Notes: generated by a model not told the origin, from the sequence alone. DNA of 7,064 nucleotides from Nitrospirales bacterium (GCA_029261305.1 JAJDBO010000043.1:1-7064), one strand, 5' to 3'; positions 1 through 5,802 are shown, numbered from the stretch's first letter. Translations and numbers: made by a program.

Positions 1-156
1 AAACATTCCTAACCAAGTACCACGTATCACTCCGTATCGTTCTATGGCCTCACGGGTATACCAGGAACATGAGGGTTCAAACCGACATGTTGGGCCAAAG
101 AGTGGCGAAATCCATCTTTGGTAAAATGCGATGACCCCTACGGTTATTTGACGCAT
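1..156 (-). CDS. yidD: YidD membrane protein insertion efficiency factor (3' end outside window)
   Basis: This small membrane-associated protein assists YidC-dependent insertion of inner-membrane proteins. The first 52 codons are present and the C-terminus runs off the left edge; the family is usually about 70-90 residues. The family hallmark is readable: [20 protein letters not shown] at residues 12-31, with the two conserved cysteines C24 and C30, followed by [10 protein letters not shown] at residues 33-42. The ATG at 156-154 lies inside the end of rnpA, giving a 13-base overlap with the rnpA stop at 146-144. I see no clear Shine-Dalgarno sequence before it, so translation is probably coupled to rnpA. 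The order rpmH-rnpA-yidD is the standard bacterial arrangement, and yidC is expected next, outside the window. Identification rests on the motif and the context, and both agree. Confidence 0.93.
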   Translation of the reverse strand, partial: MRQITVGVIAFYQRWISPLFGPTCRFEPSCSWYTREAIERYGVIRGTWLGMF

Positions 157-524
157 GACATTGGTTCGGTTGGTAACATCAATCCCTCACGTGCCAACAC
201 CTTCACCCATGATTCATATAACGCCTGATGGTTATAGGTGAGAATAGGCCGCTTGGGAAAAACAATAATATCCTGTCCTTTGACTAAGAAGTTATGAGTG
301 TTCCTCACAAACTCTCTAAAAATTCGCTTCCCTCGATTTCTGGCCACGGCCTTTCCAAATCGTTTTCCTACAACAATCCCGACTCGAGTGTGGCAGGTCG
401 AGGTTGAACAAAACATGACGTTGAACAACGAGGTTGGGCATCTCCGCCCCTCCCGTTTCACACGATCAAAGTCTACTTTTTTTTTAAGAAATAGTTCAGA
501 CGAGGAAGAATGCGAATCACTCAT
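144..524 (-). CDS. rnpA: Ribonuclease P protein component
   Basis: This is the protein subunit of RNase P, which binds the catalytic RNA and helps trim the 5' leader from pre-tRNA. With the ATG at 524-522 it is 126 residues, a normal family length. The signature is clear: [20 protein letters not shown] at residues 47-66 contains the RNR core (62-64), which contacts the P RNA, followed by RIFREF. A later strand, DIIVFPKRP, spans about 85-93. The chosen start overlaps the rpmH stop by 8 bases (GATGAGTGA), which suggests translational coupling; no good Shine-Dalgarno sequence is visible. The frame stays open upstream to an ATG at 584-582, which would add 20 residues read from inside rpmH. That extension looks like an out-of-frame reading of L34, so I reject it, but the start is not proven. 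The gene overlaps yidD downstream by 13 bases. Confidence 0.93.
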   Translation of the reverse strand: MSDSHSSSSELFLKKKVDFDRVKREGRRCPTSLFNVMFCSTSTCHTRVGIVVGKRFGKAVARNRGKRIFREFVRNTHNFLVKGQDIIVFPKRPILTYNHQALYESWVKVLAREGLMLPTEPMSCVK

Positions 525-663
525 CAGAGACTGTGAGGCGGTTGCGACCCTTACGGCGACGGCGAGCCAACACTTTTCTGCCATTTTTCGTGCTCATCCG
601 CTTTCTAAATCCGTGATCACGCTTCCTCTTAAGATTCGACGGTTGTCGGAATGTCATCGACAT
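517..663 (-). CDS. rpmH: Large ribosomal subunit protein bL34
   Basis: This small, very basic protein of the 50S ribosomal subunit is 48 residues from the ATG at 663-661. An in-frame ATG two codons later (657-655) would give 46 residues. The L34 pattern is readable: [20 protein letters not shown] at residues 4-23, then [17 protein letters not shown] and the short tail NRLTVSDE. The second residue of the usual MKRTYQPS start is altered, but the QPSN...R.HGF..RM..K.GR.VL..RR.KGR framework is intact. A ribosome-binding site AAGGGG (678-673) lies 9 bases before the first ATG, which favours that start. It is the first gene of the rpmH-rnpA-yidD operon and its stop overlaps the rnpA start by 8 bases. 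A promoter sits at 702-731 on the same strand. Confidence 0.95.
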   Translation of the reverse strand: MSMTFRQPSNLKRKRDHGFRKRMSTKNGRKVLARRRRKGRNRLTVSDE

Positions 664-701
664 AATAGTAAACCCCTTGGTGGAAAAACACTAAAGGATT
701 C

Positions 702-731
702 ATTGTAGATTCCTTATCTCTGCAGTGTCAA
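702..731 (-). promoter_or_regulatory. Sigma70-type promoter for rpmH-rnpA-yidD
   Basis: On the minus strand a perfect -35 hexamer TTGACA (731-726) is followed after 18 bases by TACAAT (707-702). A transcript would start near 695 and have a leader of about 32 nt before rpmH. The -35 overlaps the left arm of a 9-bp inverted repeat (728-736), so a protein bound there could control this promoter. The call is by consensus match only. Confidence 0.72.
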
Positions 732-773
732 ATGACTATTTCATTATTTTCCCTTTTTTGAAAGGTCATTTGA
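728..773. repeat. Perfect 9-bp inverted repeat in the rpmH/hisS divergent region
   Basis: TCAAATGAC at 728-736 is the exact reverse complement of GTCATTTGA at 765-773, with 28 bases between the arms. The right arm also overlaps an 11-base palindrome, CATTTGAAATG (767-777). The left arm covers part of the rpmH -35 box. It could be an operator for a dimeric or looping regulator, or a long-loop hairpin. No GC-rich stem is present, so an intrinsic terminator is unlikely. The function is unknown. Confidence 0.5.
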
Positions 774-797
774 AATGTCTGATCTGGTTCTTTCTCG

Positions 798-827
798 TTG
801 ACTCGCTCATCTCTGCCCTTTTATAGT
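798..827 (+). promoter_or_regulatory. Sigma70-type promoter for hisS
   Basis: TTGACT (798-803) and TATAGT (822-827) are separated by 18 bases, each matching consensus at five of six positions. Transcription would start near 834, leaving a leader of about 55 nt. That is too short for a T-box riboswitch, a common control of aminoacyl-tRNA synthetase genes in Gram-positive bacteria. The call is by consensus only. Confidence 0.65.
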
Positions 828-889
828 CGGATGTTTCCATATTCTACTTACCAGATTTCAAGAGCCATCCAACAACAGGAAAACATCAC

Positions 890-2143
890 ATGATTCGCGG
901 TATTAAAGGGGTTAAGGATATCCCTCCTAGTCAAATTCCGAAATGGTCCGTGGTAGAGAAAGCGGCCCACCACTTGGCTCAAGGATATGGATTTAGGGAA
1001 ATTCGAATCCCCATCTTTGAACCAACTGAACTCTATATTCGGAGTATTGGCGGGGCCACAGATATTGTGGAAAAGGAAATGTATACCTTTCCAGATCGTG
1101 ATGGAAGCTCTCTCACTTTAAGGCCTGAGGGAACAGCTGGGGTCGTCCGCGCATTTATTGAACATAATTTAATCAATGAGCCTACTTGTAAAAAACTTTA
1201 TTATATTGGACCCATGTTTAGACATGAGCGTCCTCAAGCTGGTCGTTTCCGTCAATTTCACCAATTTGGGGTCGAAATGGTGGGGACAACGAGCCCCAAT
1301 GCCGATATTGAAGTCATCTCTCTTCTATGGCGATTTTTCTCCTCGTTAGACCTGCCTGGACTTACACTTGAAGTGAATTCCTTAGGTGAGCCGTCTGATC
1401 GACAGTCATACAAAGAAAACCTGGTGGCCTTTCTTAGGCCAAGAATTGAACAATTGTGTGGGAATTGCCGTCGTCGGATCTATACTAATCCTCTTAGGGT
1501 CTTGGATTGTAAAGTTCCACAATGTCGAGCGGCAACGGAAGATGCGCCGAAACTTATCGATTTTCTAAGCCCAACTTCAAAAGACCATTTCGACCAGGTT
1601 CTTGCCGGCTTGGAATCTCTTTCTATTCCCTATAGCCTTAATCCTCGACTTGTTCGGGGTTTAGACTATTACTCTATGACCACTTTTGAAGTTTCTTGTT
1701 CGTCATTGGGGGCACAAAACGCCATTGGAGCCGGAGGCCGATATGATGGTTTATTTGAAACCCTTGGAGGAAAATCCACTCCTGCTGTAGGATTTGCTAT
1801 TGGCCTTGAACGAGTCTTATTGGCTTTACCAGAATCAATGATTCCTCATCCAAAACCATGGGTGTTTGTGGCTGGATTCGGTCCCTTAGGGACTCAGGCT
1901 GGTTTTTCAATGATGGATACTCTTCGATCTATTGGCATCACCTCGGATACCGATCATAACGCATATTCCTTAAAGTCCCTTCTTAAATCAGCTGACAGAC
2001 TTTCCGCTCCCTTTGTCCTTATTTTAGGCGATGATGAGGTCTCACAAAACCATGCTATATTGAGAAACATGCAAACTAAGGTACAAGAGAATATTCCTTT
2101 AACCTCAGCCCCTTCTACCTTAAAAGATCTTCTTTTTCAGTAA
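890..2143 (+). CDS. hisS: Histidyl-tRNA synthetase
   Basis: This class II synthetase charges tRNA-His with histidine using ATP in the cytoplasm. It is 417 residues, close to the 424 of the E. coli enzyme. In order, the protein shows: the N-terminal MIRGIKGVKDIPPSQ; motif 1 around residues 36-52; LTLRPEGTAGVVRA (about 74-87); motif 2 with YYIGPMFRHERPQAGRFRQF at 104-123 (ATP-binding arginines); the HisA histidine-binding motif RGLDYY (256-261); GAGGRYDGL (about 280-288); and motif 3 with GFAIGLERVLLAL (about 301-313). A cysteine-bearing insertion (CGNC at 190-193, then C207 and C212) resembles one seen in many bacterial HisRS. The C-terminal anticodon-binding domain covers about 323-417. Its presence and the complete motifs argue against the regulatory paralogue HisZ. 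AGGAAA (877-882) precedes the ATG by 7 bases. Its own promoter is at 798-827, and no clear terminator follows. Confidence 0.97.
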   Translation: MIRGIKGVKDIPPSQIPKWSVVEKAAHHLAQGYGFREIRIPIFEPTELYIRSIGGATDIVEKEMYTFPDRDGSSLTLRPEGTAGVVRAFIEHNLINEPTCKKLYYIGPMFRHERPQAGRFRQFHQFGVEMVGTTSPNADIEVISLLWRFFSSLDLPGLTLEVNSLGEPSDRQSYKENLVAFLRPRIEQLCGNCRRRIYTNPLRVLDCKVPQCRAATEDAPKLIDFLSPTSKDHFDQVLAGLESLSIPYSLNPRLVRGLDYYSMTTFEVSCSSLGAQNAIGAGGRYDGLFETLGGKSTPAVGFAIGLERVLLALPESMIPHPKPWVFVAGFGPLGTQAGFSMMDTLRSIGITSDTDHNAYSLKSLLKSADRLSAPFVLILGDDEVSQNHAILRNMQTKVQENIPLTSAPSTLKDLLFQ

Positions 2144-2163
2144 AATGCTTCTAAATCATTTTA

Positions 2164-2192
2164 TTGACTTTTTTTTCGTTCAGGAATATGAT
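2164..2192 (+). promoter_or_regulatory. Near-consensus sigma70 promoter upstream of the TusC/TusB-like pair
   Basis: TTGACT (2164-2169) and TATGAT (2187-2192) are separated by exactly 17 bases, with five of six matches in each hexamer. The T-rich spacer contains a run of eight Ts. Transcription would start near 2199 and give a leader of about 140 nt before the gene at 2340. A 7-bp inverted repeat (AAATCAT 2153-2159, ATGATTT 2188-2194) flanks it and overlaps the -10, but arms this AT-rich may be chance. Confidence 0.65.
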
Positions 2193-2339
2193 TTTCCCCT
2201 TGTTTTTCAATAATTAATGTGACGAAAAACACTTTTCATTAAAAGCCTTTTTTTACCTCAACTAAGACTTTTCCGTCATTCAATTGCCTGATATCAAATT
2301 TTTAAGAACGACTATTTTCGACAATCATTACTGACACGC

Positions 2340-2687
2340 ATGCCTGGAAAAATAATAGTTTTACTACGCGAAGACCCCATGACTACTGGAAGACCAGTTG
2401 AGGGTTTAAGAATCGCATTAGGTCTTTCAACAGGATCAAGTCCATTAACCATTATCATCCTTGGGAAAGCTCGAACCCTTTTGACAGATGACGCTGTTGA
2501 TGTCGTAGACGCCGAAATCCTGGAAAAGTACCTACCTACGATTCAAGATCTTGAAATTCCTCTCGTTATTCCGCAAGGAAGCTCAAAAGAATATTCCATT
2601 GATTCTGGGTTTTCTGTTCAAGAAGCATCATTTCCTGACATAAATTCCCATCTTTTGGATGCCCATAGAGTTATGGTCTTGGGATAA
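2340..2687 (+). CDS. DsrE/DsrF-fold small protein (TusC-like)
   Basis: This 115-residue cytoplasmic protein looks like the DsrE/DsrF/TusC family. It has an N-terminal strand KIIVLLREDP (about 4-13), then GRPVEGLRIALGLS (helix, about 17-30), a strand LTIIILGKAR (36-45) followed by LLTDDAVD, and a helix ending in EKYLPTIQDLEIPLVI (62-77). In the sulfur relay, TusC with TusB and TusD forms the complex that hands persulfide sulfur to TusE for tRNA 2-thiouridine. DsrEFH does a related job in sulfur oxidation. No cysteine is present, as expected for a TusC-type structural subunit but not for the catalytic TusD type. The ATG keeps the first strand intact, but no Shine-Dalgarno sequence is visible; the frame closes at a stop at 2289-2291 with no ATG between. 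It is followed after 10 bases by a TusB-like gene. The family call is by eye, and the actual role is uncertain. Confidence 0.68.
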   Translation: MPGKIIVLLREDPMTTGRPVEGLRIALGLSTGSSPLTIIILGKARTLLTDDAVDVVDAEILEKYLPTIQDLEIPLVIPQGSSKEYSIDSGFSVQEASFPDINSHLLDAHRVMVLG

Positions 2688-2697
2688 TGGAAGTATT

Positions 2698-2958
2698 ATG
2701 AAAAAAACTCTCTATTTAATATCAAAACCGCAAGATGAGGATATGAACACTTTATTATCCTCATCAGTATCGGTCGATCATTCAATTTCAGCTATAGTCA
2801 TTCAAAGAGGAACAGGTTTTGTGCCAATATTCCCATTTCCTCTTTTTGTTCTTGAAAATGATATTGCATCACATGAAATGACGGATTCGTATTCTAAAAT
2901 TCAATATTCTGATATGCTGCGAATGATTTTTGAAGCTGATACTGTGATTTCCATATAA
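2698..2958 (+). CDS. DsrH/TusB-like small protein
   Basis: With the ATG at 2698-2700 this protein has 86 residues, near the 95 of E. coli TusB. The pattern fits DsrH/TusB: an N-terminal strand KTLYLISKPQ (about 3-12), a small helix with LLSSS, a strand AIVIQRG, a strand FPLFVLENDIASHEM (middle), and a C-terminal IQYSDMLRMIFEADTVISI that aligns by eye with the YTDFVRLTVKHSSQ end of TusB. No cysteine is present. The frame is open from an ATG at 2659, overlapping the previous gene. I prefer 2698 because GGAAG (2689-2693) lies 4 bases before it and because the protein then begins with the family's first strand. It sits 10 bases after the TusC-like gene, so the two are probably one transcript and may form a heteromer. 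No TusD or TusE partner lies in the window. The sulfur-relay role is inferred, not shown. Confidence 0.62.
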   Translation: MKKTLYLISKPQDEDMNTLLSSSVSVDHSISAIVIQRGTGFVPIFPFPLFVLENDIASHEMTDSYSKIQYSDMLRMIFEADTVISI

Positions 2959-3095
2959 AGCTTTAACTCTTATATCTCAAATTTACCCTTTAAAAGAAAA
3001 ATAGAAGTCGTAGGAATAGACTTAGGTCTTGTGAATTGTGTGGAAAATGGGTGTCCTTAAGCTGGTCTTGGTTAAACGGTCTTATGATGGTGGGC

Positions 3096-3209
3096 ATAGA
3101 TATAGGGATAGTTTGAAGAATGGATGTTGATAAAGAATGAGTAATGTTTTGTTTATTGAATAAATGGGTGGAATAAAAATTAAAAAAAGGATATATGTGT
3201 GTAAGTTAT
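3096..3209 (+). other. C-free AT-rich tract, probable DNA unwinding element
   Basis: For 114 consecutive bases the plus strand contains no cytosine, while having about 28 guanines and roughly 75% A+T. It runs up to the C of the first strong DnaA box. The most AT-rich part is about 3144-3188. Position and composition suit the duplex unwinding element of oriC; that role is inferred. Confidence 0.6.
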
Positions 3210-3214
3210 CCACA
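3206..3214 (+). promoter_or_regulatory. DnaA box 1
   Basis: TTATCCACA is a perfect match to the DnaA box consensus TTATNCACA. It lies 44 bases before the dnaA start codon and at the edge of the C-free tract. Confidence 0.88.
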
Positions 3215-3216
3215 TC

Positions 3217-3225
3217 TGTGTATAA
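3217..3225 (-). promoter_or_regulatory. DnaA box 2
   Basis: TGTGTATAA on the plus strand is TTATACACA on the minus strand, a perfect consensus match. It faces box 1 with only two bases between them. TATAAG within it could also serve as a -10 for dnaA, which would allow autorepression. Confidence 0.82.
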
Positions 3226-3228
3226 GCC

Positions 3229-3237
3229 TGTGAATAT
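3229..3237 (-). promoter_or_regulatory. DnaA box 3 (one mismatch)
   Basis: TGTGAATAT on the plus strand is ATATTCACA on the minus strand, one mismatch from TTATNCACA. It is spaced three bases from box 2 in the same orientation, about two helical turns from box 1 start to start. Confidence 0.6.
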
Positions 3238-3244
3238 TAAAAAT

Positions 3245-3252
3245 GGAGAAGG
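3245..3252 (+). promoter_or_regulatory. Ribosome-binding site fixing the dnaA GTG start
   Basis: GGAGAAGG lies 5 bases before the GTG at 3258. The in-frame ATG at 3243-3245 reaches a TAA (3255-3257) after four codons, directly before the GTG, so it cannot be the dnaA start. Confidence 0.75.
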
Positions 3253-3257
3253 TTTAA

Positions 3258-4598
3258 GTGGAAGGACCTAAAATTTGGGACAGAGCTCTAGGATTTATTG
3301 AGTCCCGTATGGGTAGAGAGGTTGTGGAAACCTGGTTTCACCCTACCCGGCTAGGTACCATAAATGGATCAACCGCGACTATTATTGTGCCAAATAAGTT
3401 CTTTGGAGAGTGGTTAGGAAGAAATTATCGCTCTTTGATTGGAGAAGCGATCCACACTGGGCAAGGCGAAGTTGGGGAGGGAGAGTTGGAGGTCGTGTTT
3501 GAAGTTGGCGAACAGGAGAGCCCCCCCATCATCCCAAATCCCGTGATTAATGATCGTCCTGTACAGGGGCGAAACAGAAGACAAGTTCCCAATCCCAAAT
3601 ATACGTTTGAGAATTTTGTGGTGGGAGCCAGTAATCAATTTGCCCATGCGGCAAGTTTAGCGGTCGCAGAGGCTCCGGCCAAGGCCTATAATCCATTTTT
3701 TATTTATGGTGGTGTGGGTCTAGGGAAAACACATCTTCTTAACTCCATTGGCAATTTTGTGATGGAGAAAAGTGATCTCCGGATTGCTTATGTCACCACG
3801 GAACAATTCACAAACGAAGTCATTAACTCCATTCGATATGATAAAATGACGGACCTGAGACGTCGCTATCGAAATGTTGACATGCTCTTGATAGACGACA
3901 TCCAATTTCTTGCTGGGAAAGAGAGAACCCAGGAAGAGTTCTTTCACACCTTCAATACACTCTACGAAGCCAGAAAACAGATTGTATTATCGAGTGATCG
4001 CTTTCCTAAAGAAATGCCTTCAATGGAGGAACGGCTTCGATCCCGCTTTGAATGGGGATTAATTGCTGATCTTCAGCCACCTGATGTAGAAACACGGATT
4101 GCTATTCTGAGAAAGAAATCAGAAGAGGAAGGTATTGCGATTGGAGAAGAGGTTATACAGCTAGTCGCTGAAAACTTGAGAAGTAATATTCGTGAATTAG
4201 AAGGTGCTCTAATCCGGCTAGGAGCCTATGCGACCCTCACCGGCAAAGCCATCACCACCGAAATGGCTAAAACGATTTTGCGTGATCTCTTGGGGAGTAA
4301 AAGGAAATTTATCACTCTGGAGGATGTTCAAGAGATAGTGGCGAATAGATTTAATGTGAAAATTTCAGAATTAAAATCCAAGCGGCGCACAAAAACCCTT
4401 GTTCATCCCAGACAGATTGCCATGTTTCTTTCCCGCGAACTTACGGATTCTTCATTCCCAGAAATTGGGCGTGAGTTTGGAGGAAAGGACCATACCACGA
4501 TCATGCATGCCTGTCGGCAAATTGAAAAAGCCCTTGGTGCCGACACCGCATTAAGGACAACCATTGATAGTTTGAAAGACGAAATTAGTAAAGCCTAA
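3258..4598 (+). CDS. dnaA: Chromosomal replication initiator protein DnaA
   Basis: This AAA+ initiator binds DnaA boxes in oriC, melts the unwinding element and loads the replicative helicase. It has 446 residues and starts at GTG with a good ribosome-binding site. Domain I is about 1-85 (IWDRALGFIESRMGREVVETW at 6-26). A short linker (about 86-113, rich in P and N) is domain II. The AAA+ core begins at YTFENFVVG (about 115-123), with Walker A GGVGLGKT at 151-158, Walker B LLIDDIQF at 210-217, sensor 1 SSD at 245-247, the arginine-finger box EERLRSRFEWG (about 257-267), and sensor II NIRELEGAL with R312. Domain IV ends in the DNA-binding signature FGGKDHTTIMHACRQIE (407-423). All key residues are present. 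Three DnaA boxes sit 20-52 bases upstream, which suggests autoregulation as well as origin function. dnaN follows after 76 bases. Confidence 0.99.
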   Translation: MEGPKIWDRALGFIESRMGREVVETWFHPTRLGTINGSTATIIVPNKFFGEWLGRNYRSLIGEAIHTGQGEVGEGELEVVFEVGEQESPPIIPNPVINDRPVQGRNRRQVPNPKYTFENFVVGASNQFAHAASLAVAEAPAKAYNPFFIYGGVGLGKTHLLNSIGNFVMEKSDLRIAYVTTEQFTNEVINSIRYDKMTDLRRRYRNVDMLLIDDIQFLAGKERTQEEFFHTFNTLYEARKQIVLSSDRFPKEMPSMEERLRSRFEWGLIADLQPPDVETRIAILRKKSEEEGIAIGEEVIQLVAENLRSNIRELEGALIRLGAYATLTGKAITTEMAKTILRDLLGSKRKFITLEDVQEIVANRFNVKISELKSKRRTKTLVHPRQIAMFLSRELTDSSFPEIGREFGGKDHTTIMHACRQIEKALGADTALRTTIDSLKDEISKA

Positions 4599-4625
4599 CA
4601 GAAAGACTAAAAGAACTTAATAAAA

Positions 4626-4650
4626 GCAGTGGCTGATCCAGAGACACTGC
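4626..4650 (+). repeat. Small inverted repeat between dnaA and dnaN
   Basis: GCAGTG (4626-4631) and CACTGC (4645-4650) can pair as a 6-bp stem with a 13-base loop. It ends 10 bases before the dnaN ribosome-binding site. No T-run follows, so it is not a standard terminator. It may be a processing or attenuation structure, or chance. Confidence 0.35.
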
Positions 4651-4674
4651 ATCTAATCAGAAGGGAGCCTGGTC

Positions 4675-5802
4675 ATGCGTGTTACCATTGCGCGCGATGA
4701 ACTTCTCACCGCCCTCCAAAGAGTCCAGGGCGTAGTTGAAAAACGAAACACCATGCCGAGTTTGGCAAACGTGTTGTTAGAAGCGAAGCCCGAAGGTCTC
4801 GACATTCTTGCCACAGACCTCGAACTCGGGATGCGAGGCTTGTATAAAGCGAAAGTTGAAGAACCGGGATCCGTCACATTTTCGGCCAGGAAGTTGTATG
4901 AAATCCTGAAAGAAATAAAGGAACCGGAGATTGCCCTGAGCGTCACCGACCATAGTTTGGTCACTATTCGAGCCGGTCGTAGCCAATTTAAGGTGGTGGG
5001 GTTACCGAGTAAAGACTTTCCTCCCTTGCCGGCGATTGAGCGAGAAGGATTAATCTCGCTGCCAGGGGCCAGCCTCCTCCAGCTCATCCGGAAAACCTTG
5101 TTTGCAGTGGGGGATAACGATACTCGGTATGTCCTCAATGGTCTGTTAATCACTGTCCTGACCGAGGGTGGGAAACCCATGATTCGGTTAGTTGGTACTG
5201 ATGGCCATCGATTGGCTGTTGCGGATCAGGTATTGGAACTCGACAAAGAAGCCTCATTTCCTGAAGATACCAAGGTCATCGTTCCCAAAAAAGCCGCGCT
5301 GGAAATCCGTCGCTTACTCGAAGAAGGCGGCGACGAACCCATGATCGGTTTTACCAAGAATATGCTCATATTCCGCAAGAGTGGGTTGGTTTTGACCTCC
5401 CGGTTAATGGAAGGGAATTATCCAAATTACCAACAAGTCGTTCCTAAAGAGACGACAAAAAAAATCACGGTCAATCGTCAGGACTTTGAAGGAGCATTGC
5501 GTCGGGTATCGGTTCTCTCTCGGGATAAAACCTATGCGGTCAAACTCACATTCAGTCCTGATCATCTCACGTTATTTTCGAGTCATCCGGATATGGGAGA
5601 AGCCAACGAGGAGATTCCATCGAAGTTTAATGGCGAAGAATTTTCTGCAGGATTCAATGCCCGATACTTACTTGAAGTGCTCACGATTATGGATGGAGAA
5701 TCTATAGAATTACAGATGGATGCCCCATTGAGCCCATGTTTACTCAAAGAGACAGAAAATACACAGATGTTTAAGGCTGTGGTCATGCCCGTTAAAGTAT
5801 AA
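4675..5802 (+). CDS. dnaN: DNA polymerase III beta subunit (sliding clamp)
   Basis: This protein forms the dimeric ring that tethers DNA polymerase III and many repair proteins to DNA. It has 375 residues (E. coli 366), enough for three clamp domains at about 1-125, 130-255 and 260-375. Family landmarks are MRVTIARDELLTALQRVQ at the N-terminus, MPSLANVLLEA (about 27-37), FPPLP (115-119), the TDGHRLA motif at 175-181, which lines the partner-binding pocket, EGNYPNY (246-252), and the C-terminal MPVKV in place of the common VMPMRL tail that helps form the peptide pocket. The start is supported by a strong Shine-Dalgarno sequence AAGGGAG (4661-4667), 7 bases before the ATG. The gene follows dnaA by 76 bases and precedes gyrB by 18 bases in the same frame. 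It has no visible defect. Confidence 0.98.
   Translation: MRVTIARDELLTALQRVQGVVEKRNTMPSLANVLLEAKPEGLDILATDLELGMRGLYKAKVEEPGSVTFSARKLYEILKEIKEPEIALSVTDHSLVTIRAGRSQFKVVGLPSKDFPPLPAIEREGLISLPGASLLQLIRKTLFAVGDNDTRYVLNGLLITVLTEGGKPMIRLVGTDGHRLAVADQVLELDKEASFPEDTKVIVPKKAALEIRRLLEEGGDEPMIGFTKNMLIFRKSGLVLTSRLMEGNYPNYQQVVPKETTKKITVNRQDFEGALRRVSVLSRDKTYAVKLTFSPDHLTLFSSHPDMGEANEEIPSKFNGEEFSAGFNARYLLEVLTIMDGESIELQMDAPLSPCLLKETENTQMFKAVVMPVKV

Larger units (their letters stand above)
2959..3257. other. Candidate chromosomal replication origin (oriC)
   Basis: This gene-free stretch of 299 bases directly upstream of dnaA holds three clustered DnaA boxes (3206-3237), weaker box-like sites at 3039-3047 (TGTGGAAAA) and 3125-3133 (TGTTGATAA), and an AT-rich strand-biased tract (3096-3209) suited to unwinding. 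By eye, GC skew also changes across it: a sampled hisS line (1321-1380) has 11 G and 15 C, and a dnaA line (3421-3480) has 21 G and 10 C. Bacterial origins commonly lie beside dnaA. The left end carries the palindrome TAAAGCTTTA (2956-2965, reaching into the upstream gene) but no convincing terminator. Exact boundaries cannot be set from sequence alone. Confidence 0.8.

Noticed and set aside
298..708. A 136-codon open frame on the plus strand
   Set aside because: It is antisense to rnpA and rpmH, which have unmistakable family motifs and proper spacing.
834..889. T-box or other riboswitch controlling hisS
   Set aside because: The predicted leader is only about 55 nt, with no T-box sequence or antiterminator structure visible.
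890..2143. HisZ, the regulatory paralogue of HisRS
   Set aside because: All class II motifs, RGLDYY and a C-terminal anticodon-binding domain are present.
2160..2180. T-run after hisS as an intrinsic terminator
   Set aside because: No GC-rich stem precedes the run, and the Ts fall in the spacer of a near-consensus promoter.
2659..2697. Upstream ATG at 2659 for the TusB-like gene
   Set aside because: It overlaps the preceding gene and adds residues unlike the family start; the ATG at 2698 has a GGAAG site and begins at the first strand.
2953..2975. ATATAA/TTATAT inverted repeat as a terminator after the TusB-like gene
   Set aside because: The stem is six A/T pairs with an 11-base loop and no following T-run; it overlaps the better palindrome TAAAGCTTTA and is probably chance.
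4653..5180. A 175-codon open frame on the minus strand
   Set aside because: It is antisense to dnaN, shows no recognisable motif and reads as an arginine/serine-rich shadow translation.
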